Part shown: positions 51,841 through 63,900 of the stretch, piece after piece
Numbering within the stretch: the first letter of the stretch is position 1
Layout: every line of letters starts with the position of its first letter
DNA from: Nocardia sp. alder85J
GTDB taxonomy: Bacteria > Actinomycetota > Actinomycetes > Mycobacteriales > Mycobacteriaceae
Assembly: GCF_020176955.2 (NCBI RefSeq)
Contig: NZ_JAIUCZ020000004.1
Span: 496,001 to 560,000 of the forward strand
Length of the DNA stretch: 64,000 nt
Direction of reading: 5' to 3'
The notes under the pieces: generated by a model
Told to the model about the DNA's origin: nothing
Seen by the model: only the letters and a program-made list of their open reading frames with translations
Databases searched by the model: none
Position numbers and translations under genes: made by a program

Positions 51841-54800
51841 ATGCAATTCGACAATGAAACACCGCTGCGCACTTCGACTTCGATTCAGAAAGAACTCTGG
51901 CTGGCCCACGAGCTGGCGGATATTCCGAACAACTGCCTCGTCTACATCGACATCCACGCCGATCTGGATATCGAGAGATTCGACGCCGCGCTGCATCGGG
52001 TGTTCACCGAATCGCGCGCACTGCGGGTGAATTTCGTACGGGGTCCCGACGGGCCGCTGGTCGTCGAGCGCGACCACCGGGAATGGACGCCGGTGCACCG
52101 GGATCTGAGCGGCGAACCCGACCCGGCGGCCGCCGCCCTCGATTATCTGGCGCGGGAACGGGAGTCGGGTTTCGATCTGGAGCACGATGCGCTGTTACGG
52201 GTCGCGTTGCTGGCCCTCGGCGACGACCACTGGATTCTCTCGATGTGTTTCAACCACATCATCATGGACGGTGTCGGGGTCGCGGCCTGGGCACAGCGGG
52301 TGCTGGATGTGTACTGCGCCGCCACGGCCGGAATTCCGGCGACGCCCGTCGAATTCGTGGACATCGGCGACATCATCGACAGCGACCTGGCCTATCGCCG
52401 CGAGCGGCAGGCCGCCGATCGGGAGTACTGGCGCGACCATCTGCCGGTCGGCATCGACCCGGTTCGGTTGCCCGGCAACGTGAACGGCGGCGCCCGGCCG
52501 GGCCGGGTCGGGTGCACCCACGACGTGTCCGCCGCCGAACTGACCGCACTGCTGGATTCGGCGCGGGCGGCCGGCGTCAAACTTCCCTATCTGATCATGT
52601 CCGTCGCGGCGGCCGTCATCGGGCGCTGGACGCGGCGCGACGAATTCTGCGTGCAGATACCGGTGTCGAACCGGGACGCCGTCGCGGGCAGTACGCCGTG
52701 CCAGCTCTCGGATACCGTTCCGCTGCTGATCGATGCGAGCCGGGATGCGTCGCTGGCCGAGCTGGCCGGGCGGATCGGCCGCACCTTCGCCGCCGCCAAG
52801 GACCATCTGCGCTACGGGATGTCGGACATCCGGCGGGATGCCGGGCGGTCGTCGAACGGTGACGGCAACCCGTTCGGCCCGGTCGTCAACGTCATGTCCT
52901 TCTTCGGCGCGCTACGGATGACCGGCGGAACCGCCGACCTGCAACTGTACTCCGCGGGCAACAGCGGCGACCTGTCCATCGTCTTCCATTACGAAAGACG
53001 TTCCGGCCGTGGCGGATACCTGCGTCTGGAGGGCGATGCCCGGCTGTACACCGAGGACGATCTGCGCACCTACCTCGGCGCGCTCACCCGCTGCCTGCGC
53101 CGGGCCGTCGCCGATCCGGACACCCCCATCGGGGCGCTGGAACTGCTGGGCGCCGAACCCGATCCGCTGGTCGAGGGGTGGAACGACACCGCCGTGCCGA
53201 TCGACGACGGGGCCACCCTGATCGGTCTGTTCGCCGATCGGGTCCGCCGGGCGCCGGACGCGGTGGCGATCACCGCCGGCGCGACGGAGCTGACCTATCG
53301 GCAGCTGGACGACCGGTCCGACGGCCTGGCCCGGGAGCTGATCGCCCGGGGCGTGGGCCCGGATCGTGTGGTGGCCGTGGCCTTACCGCGATCGCCGGAA
53401 TTCATCGTCGCGATGCTCGCGGTGTCGAAAGCGGGCGGGGCCTATCTGCCGATCGATCCGGGTCATCGCGCGGACCGGCTGGCGTTCATCCTCCGGGACG
53501 CCGGGCCGGTCGCGGTGCTCACCGACGCCGATACCTCGAAAGTGCTGCCGAACAACGGAATTCCTCGAATCCAACTGGAGCAGATCGGTCCGGTGGCGTC
53601 CGGTGCGCGGCCGCCGGTCACCGTGTCGCCCGGCAATCTCGCCTATCTGATCTACACCTCCGGATCCACGGGCACGCCGAAGGGCGTCGCCGTCACGCAC
53701 CGGAATGTGGTGTCGCTGTTCCTGAGTACCGCCGACCGGTGTGAATTCGGCCCCGCCGACGTCTGGGCCTGGTGCCATTCCCAGGCCTTCGATTTCTCGG
53801 TGTGGGAGATCTGGGGTGCGCTGCTGCACGGTGGCCGGGTCGTGGTCGTGCCGTGGGAGGTGGTGCGCACTCCCGCCCAATTGTGGAATCTGATCGTCGG
53901 CGAGCGGGTGACGATCCTCAATCAGACGCCGTCGGCATTCCAGGCGCTCGCCCGCGCCCGCGCCGTGCGGCCGAATACCGATGCCGCGCTGCGCACGGTG
54001 ATATTCGGCGGAGAGGCGCTGAAAGAGGCGCACGTACAGCCGTGGTACGGCGTGGGCCGCGCGGACGGTCCGGCCTTGGTGAACATGTACGGGATCACCG
54101 AGACCACCGTCCACGTGACCAGAGTGGAGTTGCCCACCGTGCCCGGCCCGCGCGGTGGCAGCCCGATCGGTGCGCCGCTGGGAAATATGCGGGTGTTCGT
54201 GCTGGATTCCGGGCTGCTGCCGGTGCCGGTGGGTGTGGCCGGGGAATTGTATGTCGCGGGTAACCAATTGGCGCGTGGATATCACGGCCGGTCGGGGCTG
54301 ACAGCGGCCCGATTCGTGGCCGATCCGTTCGATGCCGCGGGCGGCGGCCGGCTGTACCGCACCGGCGACGTGGCGCGCTGGACCGGCGCGGGGACCTTGG
54401 AATTCATCGGCCGCGCCGACGACCAGGTACAGATCCGCGGCTTCCGGGTCGAACCCGGCGAGGTGGAAACCGCGCTGGCACAACACCCCTCGGTCACGCA
54501 GGCGGTGGTGGTGGCCCGAACCTCCGGCGCGGACGACGACACCCACCTGATCGGGTACGTCGTCGTCGACCGGGACCGGCCGGTCGACGGCGGGCAGGTG
54601 CGCCGCTTCGTGGCCGACCGGCTGCCCGCATACCTGGTGCCGGCGCTGGTGATCGTGATCGAATCGGTGCCGCTGACCGCCAACGGCAAGGTGGATCGCC
54701 GGGCCCTGCCGGATCCGGAGTTCACTTCCACGGCCGCGTACCGGGCGCCGGGCAGCACCCGCGAACGGTTGCTGGCCGAACTGTTCGCGGAGGTGCTCGG

Positions 54801-54960
54801 GCGGGACCGGGTCGGCGTCGACGACAGCTTCTTCGAACTGGGCGGCCATTCCCTGTCCGCGACCCGGCTCATCGGCCGGATCCGGGTGGCGCTCGGTGTC
54901 GAACTGCCGATCCGCACGGTCTTCGACGCCCCGACGGTCGCGCAGTTGGTGCCCAGGCTC
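51841..54960 (+). other. NRPS module 1: C-A(Thr)-T
   Basis: C domain: active-site motif reads FNHIIMDGVG at 52252-52272 (first His of HHxxxDG is Asn, the catalytic second His is kept). A domain 53218-54720: aligned by eye to GrsA, the specificity residues are D-F-W-N-I-G-M-V-H, the known threonine code. T domain: Ser of GGHS at codon 54850. Confidence 0.88.
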
Positions 54961-57900
54961 GACGACGGTGTCCGGGTGCGCCCGGCCCTGTCGGCGCGGC
55001 CACGGCCGGCGACGATCCCGCTCTCCTTCGCGCAACGGCGGCTGTGGTTCCTCCATCGCCTGGAAGGACCCTCGCCCACCTACAACATTCCGCTGACCGC
55101 GCGGCTGACCGGCGCCTTCGACACCGCCGCCTTCGCGATCGCCGTCGGCGACGTCGTCGCGCGGCACGAGAGTCTGCGCACGGTCTTCACCGAATCCGAC
55201 GGGGTGCCCGCACAGCGGGTGCTCGACGCCGCGGATGTCGAAGTGCCCGTGACGATCACCACGGTCGATCCCGCGACGGCGGACGCCGCGGTGGCCGCCG
55301 CCGTGGCGCACCGATTCGACCTGGCGACGGGGATTCCGTTGCGGGCCGACGTCTTCCGGTGCGACGGCGACTGGATCGTGGTGTTGCTGATCCACCACAT
55401 CGCCGGGGACGGCCTGTCGGTGGCGGCCTTGTCGCGGGATCTGTCGGTGGCCTACGCCGCGCGCTGTGCCGGGCACACGCCCGGATGGGCGCCGCTGCCG
55501 GCGCAGTACGTGGACTACACCTTGTGGCAGCGGGAACTGCTGGGCTCGGCCGACGATCCGGACAGCCTGCTGGCCCGGCAACTCGGCTACTGGCGGCGCG
55601 AACTCGACGGGCTGCCGGAGCACGTGCGGCTGCCGGCCGATCGGCCGCGGCCGCGGGTGGCGAGCTACCGCGGCGACATGGTCTTCTTCGACATCGACGC
55701 CGAGACCCGAATCGCGGTGGAGCGCCTGGCCGTTCGCGAGCACGCGTCGGTGTCGATGGTGTGGCAGACGGCGCTGGCCGTGCTGCTGTTCAAACTCGGT
55801 GCGGGGGAGGACATCCCGATCGGCACGCCGATCGCCGGGCGCACCGACGAGGCGCTGGCCGATCTGGTGGGTTTCTTCGTCAACACCTGGGTGCTGCGCG
55901 CACCGGTCACCGCGGCGGCCACCTTCGCCGAGGTGCTGGGCCGGGTCCGCGCGAAGGCGCTGGCCGCCTACGAGAATCAGGACGCGCCCTTCGAACGGCT
56001 CGTCGAACTGCTCAATCCGGTCCGCTCGGCGGCGCATCACCCGCTGTTCCAGGTCCTGCTGAGCGTCCAGGACGACCCGCTGGCCGCGCTGGCGCTGCCG
56101 GGGGTCGACGTCGCGCCCCGCCCGCCGGTCTCGACCACGGCGCGCGTCGATCTCACCGTCGGCATCGGCCCCGCCGGCGCCGGCTGGGCGGGATTCGTCG
56201 AATACGCCACGGATCTGTTCGATCGGTCCACCGTCGAGGCGATGGCGCACCGGCTGGTGCGGATCGTGCGGCGGCTGACCTCGGATCCGCACGCCCCGAT
56301 CGGCACCGCCGAGGTGCTCGACCTCGCGGAACTCGAACGGGTACTGCGGCAATGGAACGACACCGCCGCTGAGATCCCGGCGGCCACCGTCGTCGAGCGG
56401 TTCCGCGTGCAGGCGACCCGGCGGCCGGAGGCGGTGGCCGTGTACTGCGGTGACACCGCGGTGACCTACCGGGAGCTCGAGCTCCGCGCCGGGGAACTGG
56501 CCCGGGTACTGGCCGCGCACGGGGTGGGCCCGGAATGCGTTGTCGCGGTGGCTCTGCCGCGGTCGGTGGAACTGATCGCCGCGCTGCTGGCGGTGTGGCA
56601 GGCCGGCGGCGGATATCTGCCGATCGATCCGGGTTATCCGTCGGAGCGGCTGGCGTTCGTGCTCGCCGACGCGGTGCCGGTGGTGGTCGTGACCGATACC
56701 GCCACTTCGGAGGTGTTGCCGGACAGTGCGATACCGCGGCTGTACCTGGACCGGCTCGGCCCGCCGGCATCCGGCCTGCCCGCACCCGCCGTCGCAGTGC
56801 GGCCGGAGCAATTGGCGTACGTCATCTACACCTCCGGATCCACGGGTACGCCGAAAGGCGTTGCCGTGACCCAGCGCAACGTGCGCAACCTGGTGTCCCA
56901 GCCCTGGTCCGTCGGCCCCGCGGATCGGGTGCTGGTGCATTCCTCGACGGCGTTCGACGCCTCGACCTACGAGATCTGGACCGCCCTGGCCACCGGCGGC
57001 GCGCTGGTGCTGGCCACCGAACGGCGTTCGGATCCGCTCGAGCTCGTGCGGCTGATCGAAAGCCGATCGGTGACAAGGATGTTCACGACACCGGCGCTGC
57101 TGTCGATGCTGCTGGACCGGGCCGAGGCGGTGCCCGGCGATCCGCTGCGGAGCCTGACCCAGATGCTCGCCGGTGGCACCGAACTCACCCCCGCGACCGT
57201 ACGGCGGCTGCCGGACGCCGCGGTGCTGAGCCACGTCTACGGACCGACCGAGACCACGGTGTTCGCCACGAGTTTCGCCGCCGACGCCGCGAGCGCGAGC
57301 GCCGCGGCGGTGCCGATCGGCGCGGCCCTGGCCAATGTGCGGGCGTACGTACTGGACTCGGGCCTGATGCCGGTGCCCGCCGGGGCGCCGGGAGAGCTGT
57401 ACCTCGCCGGGGCGCAACTGGGCCGGGGCTATCGCGGCCGGGCCGCGCTCACCGCCGGGCGGTTCGTGGCCGATCCGTTCGACGCCTCCGGTGGCCGGCT
57501 GTACCGGACCGGGGACATGGTGCGGTGGAATGCGCAGGGACAGCTGGAGTTCGTCGGCCGGACCGACGACCAGGTGAAGATCCGCGGTTTCCGGGTCGAG
57601 CCCGGCGAGGTGGAAAGCGTACTGGCGCAGCACCCCGCGGTGTCGCAGGCGGCGGTGGTGGCCCGCGACACGGGCGCCGGTGGTATGCAACTGGCCGGTT
57701 ACGTGGTCCCCGGCCGGGCCGGGCTCGACGGGGCCGACGTGCGCGCGTTCGCCGCCGACCGGCTGCCGGACTTCATGGTCCCGGCGGTGGTCACGGTGCT
57801 CGACGCGATGCCGTTGACGGCCAACGGGAAACTGGATCGCACGGCCCTGCCGGCCCCGGAGTTCGTGTCGGCGGTGGCCTATCGCGCACCGGCCGGCGAG

Positions 57901-60900
57901 CGGGAACGGGTGCTGGCCGGACTGTTCGCCGAACTGCTCGGACTGGACCGGGTCGGGGTGGACGACAGCTTCTTCGCCCTCGGCGGGCATTCGCTGCTGG
58001 CCACCCGGCTGGCCAGCCGCATCCGGGCGGTGCTCGGCGCCGAGGTGCCGATCCGGACGGTGTTCGACGCGCCGACGGTCGCGCAACTGGCCACCCGATT
58101 GGCGGCCGGCGAGCAGGTGCGCCCGGCCCTGACGCCGCGCCCGCGCCCGGCGGTGGTGCCGCTGTCGTTCGCACAGCGCCGATTGTGGTTCATCCATCGG
58201 CTGGAGGGCCGCTCGGCCACCTACAACATGGCGCTGGCGGTGCGGCTGCACGGCGTGGACGTGGCGGCCCTGCGCGCCGCGATCGGGGATGTCGTCGCGC
58301 GGCACGAGAGTCTGCGCACGGTGTTCGCCGATGTGGACGGAGTGCCGTCGCAGCGGGTGCTCGACGCGGTCGAGGTGCCGTTCACGGTGACCGACACCGG
58401 CGCCGCCGGACCGGCCGCCGCGGTGGCCGAGGCGGTGCGGTACGGCTTCGATCTCACCGGTGAGATCCCGGTCCGCGCCGGTGTTTTCCGCGGTGGTGAC
58501 GGCGAGGTCGTCTTCGTGCTGTTGATCCACCACATCGCCGGTGACGGCTGGTCGCTGACGCCGCTGCTCGGCGATCTGTCGGCGGCGTACGACGCGCGCC
58601 TGGCGGGACGTACGCCACAGTGGCCGCCGCTGCCGGTGCAGTACGTGGATTACACACTGTGGCAACGTGATCTGCTCGGTGACCGCTCCGACGCCGGCAG
58701 CGTGCTGGCGCGGCAGTTCGACTACTGGCGTCGCGAACTCGACGGCGTACCGGAGCAATTGCGGCTGCCGGCCGATCGGCCGCGGCCGCGGGTGGCGAGT
58801 TATCGCGGCGGGATGGTGTATTTCGAGATCGACCTCGCCACCCGGACCGCGGTGGAACGGCTGGCCGCCCGCGAGGGCGCGACGGTGTCGATGGTGTTGC
58901 AGTCGGCGCTGGCCGTGCTGCTGTTCAAACTCGGTGCGGGGGAGGACATCCCGATCGGCGCACCGATCGCCGGGCGCACCGACGAGGCCCTGACCGATCT
59001 GGTGGGCTTCTTCGTCAACACCTGGGTGCTGCGGGCCGCTGTCGTGCCGGAGGCCCCCTTCACCGGGATCCTCGGCGGGGTGCGAGCGAAAGCCCTGGCC
59101 GCCTACGAGAATCAGGACGTCCCCTTCGAACTGCTGGTGGAACTGCTCAACCCGGCCCGGTCGGCGGCGCATCATCCGCTGTTCCAGATCGCCCTGGCAT
59201 TCCAGAACAACATCCGGCCGGACCTGGCATTGACCGGCGTGCGGATCGAGCCCTACCCGGCCGGCACCGCGACCTCGCGGTTCGATCTGTTCTTCGATAT
59301 CGCCGACGCACCGGCGGGCCGGGCGTGGAACGGGTTCGTGGAGTACGCGACCGAGCTGTTCGACGCGGCCACCGTGGAGACGATGGCGCACCGGCTGGTG
59401 CGCGTGCTGCGGCGGGTGGTGTCGGTCCCGGAGCTGCCGGTGGGCTCGATCGACATCCTCGGCAGCGACGAACGCACGGCGGTGCTGTACCGGTGGAACG
59501 AGACCGCCGCCCCGATTCCCGACACCACCGCGATCGCCCTGTTCGAGCACCGGGCCGCAGCGAATCCCGATGCGGTGGCGATGATCTGCGGTGACCTCGA
59601 ACTGACCTATCGCGAGCTCGATCGCCGCGCGGCGCGCTGGTCCCGGCGATTGCGGGCCTGCGGGGTGGGCCCGGACACGATCGTCGCGGTGGCGCTGCCC
59701 CGATCCGCGGAATCGCTGGTGGCGATGCTGGCGGTGTCGAAGGCCGGTGGCGCGTATCTGCCGATCGACCCGGCGTATCCGTCGGATCGGCTGGAGTTCG
59801 TGCTCACCGATGCCGCGCCGGTGGTGGTCGTGACCGACTCGGTGACCGCGAAGGTGCTGCCCGGCAACGCGATACCGCATCTGTATCCGGATCGGCTCGA
59901 CATCGCCGACGACACCGGCGAGCGCCCGGCGCTGGTGCGGCCGCAGCAGCTGGCATACGTGATCTACACCTCCGGTTCGACGGGTGTGCCGAAGGGCGTG
60001 GGGATCACCCATCGCAACGTGGTGAATCTGGTTGCCCAGGCATGGCAAGCCGGTCCCGGTGATCGGGTGCTCGTGCACTCGTCGGTGGCGTTCGACGCGT
60101 CGACCTACGAGATCTGGCCCGCGTTGTGCGGTGGTGCGACGCTGATCATGGCGGGTGAACAGCGATCTGATCCGGCGGAGATCGCCCGGCTGGTGCAGAC
60201 CCACTCGGTGACCGGGATGTTCGCGACCCCCGCCCTGCTGTCCGCGCTGACCGAACACCTGGAAGTGCTGCCGGGCAGCCCGTTGCGCAGCTTGACGCGG
60301 ATCGCGACCGGCGCCGACACTCTCACGGCCGGACTGGTCCACGCCCTGAAGTCCGCCTGTGCCGGTGTGCGCGTGGACAATCTGTACGGACCCACCGAAG
60401 CGACCGTCGATGTCACCTCGTTTCAGGTGCCCGACGGCTTCGAGGGCGCGGTGCCGATCGGTGCGCCGGTGGCGAATACCCGGGTGTTCGTACTGGATTC
60501 GTGGTTGCAGCCGGTTCCGGCGGGCGTTGCGGGCGAGCTGTACGTGGCCGGTGCGCAACTGGCACGGGGATATCTGGGCCGGCCCGGTGTGAGCGCCGCC
60601 CGGTTCGTGGCGGATCCGTTCGATGCCGCCGGCGGCCGGTTGTACCGCACCGGGGATGTGGTGCGCTGGACGAGGGCCGGAGTACTCGAATTCGTCGGCA
60701 GGGCCGACGACCAGGTGAAGATCCGCGGCTTCCGGGTCGAGCCCGGTGAGGTGGAAACGGTACTGGCGCAGCATCCCTCGGTGGCGCAGGCGGTCGTGGT
60801 GGCGCGCGACACCGGTTCGGGCGGCAGGCAACTGGTCGGCTACGTCGTCGCGGACGGTACCGGGCCGGTCGTCGGCGCGGACGAACTGGTGGGCCAGTGG

Positions 60901-63900
60901 CGGCGGGTCTACGACGACCTGTACTCCGCCGCCGGACAACGCCCGGACCGCGCGGATTTAGGCGCGGATTTCGGCGGCTGGAACAGCAGTTACACCGGCG
61001 CGCCCATACCCGTCGAACAGATGCGGGAGTGGCGGGACGCGACCGTCGACCGGATCCGGGAACTGCGCCCGCGGCGGGTGCTGGAGATCGGCGTCGGCTC
61101 GGGTCTGCTGCTGTCGCAGCTCGCGCCGGACTGCGAAGAGTACTGGGCCACGGACTTTTCCGCGGCCACCATCGCCAATCTCGAACGGCAGCTGCGTGAC
61201 CTGGGAGCGGGCTGGACCGATCGGGTGTCGCTGCACGCCCGTGCCGCCGAGGACACGATCGGATTGCCGGAGCGCCACTTCGACACCGTGGTGCTGAATT
61301 CGGTGATCCAGTATTTCCCGGGCGAGGCGTATCTGCGCACCGTGCTCGTGCGGATTCTGCGCGTCCTGGCACCCGGCGGCGCGATATTCGTCGGCGATGT
61401 GCGCAATCTGGCGCTGCTCGAGGAATTCGCCGGGGCGATCCAGATCGCGCGGCACGGCGACGCGGATCCGGCGGCGCTCGCCGACGCGGTCCGCCGGGAT
61501 ATCGCCGCCGAACAGGAACTGCTGGTCGCCCCCGAGTACTTCCCGAGCCTGGTCCGGACGGTGGCCGGTGTCGAGGCCGTCGATATCCGGCTCAAGCGCG
61601 GCTACGCGGTCAACGAATTGAGCCGATACCGCTACGACGTCGTCTTGCGCACCACACCGGCGCATCCGCTGTCGGTGGCGCACCTGCCGGAGGTCGAATT
61701 CCCCGGCCGCGATCGGTTGCGGGAACTCCTGGCCGACCGGCCCGCCGGCGGACTGCGCATCACCGGAATTCCGCACGCGGGACTGTCCCGCGGCCTCGGC
61801 TTCGAGGGCGTCCTCGACCCAGCCGCCACCCGCACCGGCGCGGGTCTGCTGCCCGAGGATCTGTACGAACTGGGGGCGCGCCTCGGCTACACCACGGCCG
61901 TCACCTGGTCGGCGCGACCGGATCGGATGGAGGCGGTATTCGTCGATGCCGCAACGACATCCGGCCGGACCCTGACCGATGTCCATCGGCCGCACGGCCG
62001 CGTGGGCGACCCGGCCGCGTACACCAACAGTCCGCAGGCGGGTCTGCTGGCCGCCGAGGTGCGCCGGTTCGCGGGGGAGCGATTGCCCGAATTCATGGTG
62101 CCGGCGGTGGTCATGGTGATCGGGTCGGTGCCGCTGACCGCGGGCGGGAAACTGGACCGCGCGGCGCTGCCGGATCCGGAATTCGCCGCCGCGACGGAAT
62201 ACCGGGCGCCGGACACCCTCGAGGAACGCACGCTGGCCGAATTGTTCGCCGAGGTGCTGGGTGTCGACCGGGTCGGTCTGGACGACGGATTCTTCGCACT
62301 CGGCGGCCATTCGCTGCTCGCCACCCGATTGGTCAGCCGGATCCGGGCGGTGCTGGGTATCGAGGTGCCGATCCGGACCGTCTTCGACGCACCGACTGTG
62401 GCGCAGCTGGCGACCCGGCTGGACGCCGGTGCGCGGGTGCGTCCGCGGTTGTCGGTGCGGCCGCGGCCGGAGGTGGTGCCGCTGTCGTTCGCGCAGCGGC
62501 GGTTGTGGTTCATCCACCGGCTGGAAGGACCGTCGGCCACCTACAACATCGCCCTGACGGTACGGCTGACCGGGACGTTCGACGTCCCGGCCTTCGCGGC
62601 GGCGGTCGGCGACGTGGTCACCCGGCACGAGAGCCTGCGCACCGTCTTCGTCGAGACCGACGACGCGCCCGCTCAGCGGGTGCTGGACGCCGCCGATCTC
62701 GAGATCCCGGTGGACGTCACCGAGGTGGCCGCCGCCGATCTGGACGCGACGGTGACCGCGGCCGTGCGTTACGGATTCGATCTGTCGTCGGAGATTCCGT
62801 TGCGCGCCCGCGTCTTCCGCACCGCGCCCGAGGACTGCGTGCTGGTCGTGCTGATCCATCACATCGCCGGCGACGGCTGGTCGATGACGCCGCTGCTGCG
62901 CGATCTGACCACCGCCTACGCGGCGCGGCTCGGCGATCGGGCGCCGGGGTGGCGGCCGTTGCCGGTGCAGTACGCGGATTACACCCTGTGGCAACAGGAA
63001 TTGCTCGGCGCGCCGACCGATCCCGGCAGCGTGCTGTCCCGGCAGTTCGACTATTGGCGGCGCGAACTCGACGGAGTGCCCGAGCAGACGATCCTGCCCG
63101 CCGATCGCCCGCGGCCGCGGGTCGCGACCTATCGCGGTGACATGGTCTTCTTCGACATCGATGCCGGGACCCGGGCCGCGGTGGAACAACTGGCCACCCG
63201 CGAGGGCGCGACGGTGTCGATGGTGTTGCAGTCCGCGCTGGCCGTGCTGCTGTCCAAACTCGGTGCGGGAGAAGATGTTGCGATCGGCTCGCCGATCGCC
63301 GGGCGCACCGACGAAGCGCTGGCCGAGCTGGTGGGCTTCTTCGTCAACAGCTGGGTGCTGCGGGCGCGGGTCGGCGCGACCACCTCGTTCGCCGAACTGC
63401 TGGCCCAGGTCAAGGCGAAATCGCTGGCGGCCTACGAGAATCAGGACGTCCCGTTCGAATTGCTGGTCGAGATGCTCAATCCGGCGCGCTCGGCGGGCCG
63501 GCATCCGCTGTTCCAGGTGTCACTGGCCTTCCAGAACAACACGCTGCCGGTGCTCGAGTTGTCCGGCGTGCGGATCGAGCCGTATCGGGCGGTCACCGCA
63601 ACGGCCCGGCTGGACCTGTTCGTCAGCATCGCCGACGCCCCGGCGGGCGAAATCTGGCGCGGGCTCGTCGAATACGCGACCGACCTGTTCGACCGGTCCA
63701 CGGTCGACGCGCTGGCCGCCCGGTACCTGAGCCTGCTGCGCCGCATCGTCGCCGATCCGGCCGCACCGGTGGGCACGATCGACCTGCTCGGCGCCGCCGA
63801 ACGGGAATCGGTGCTGCACCACTGGAACGACACCGGCGCGACGGTCGCCGGGACCACGCTGACCGGCCTGTTCGAGGCGCAGGCGGCCCGCACCCCGGCG

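Noticed and set aside
53383..60939. A 2,518-codon open frame on the minus strand
   Set aside because: It lies opposite the NRPS, whose conserved C, A and T motifs are on the plus strand. Its translation is Arg/Gly/His-rich without domains, the usual shadow of GC-rich codon bias.
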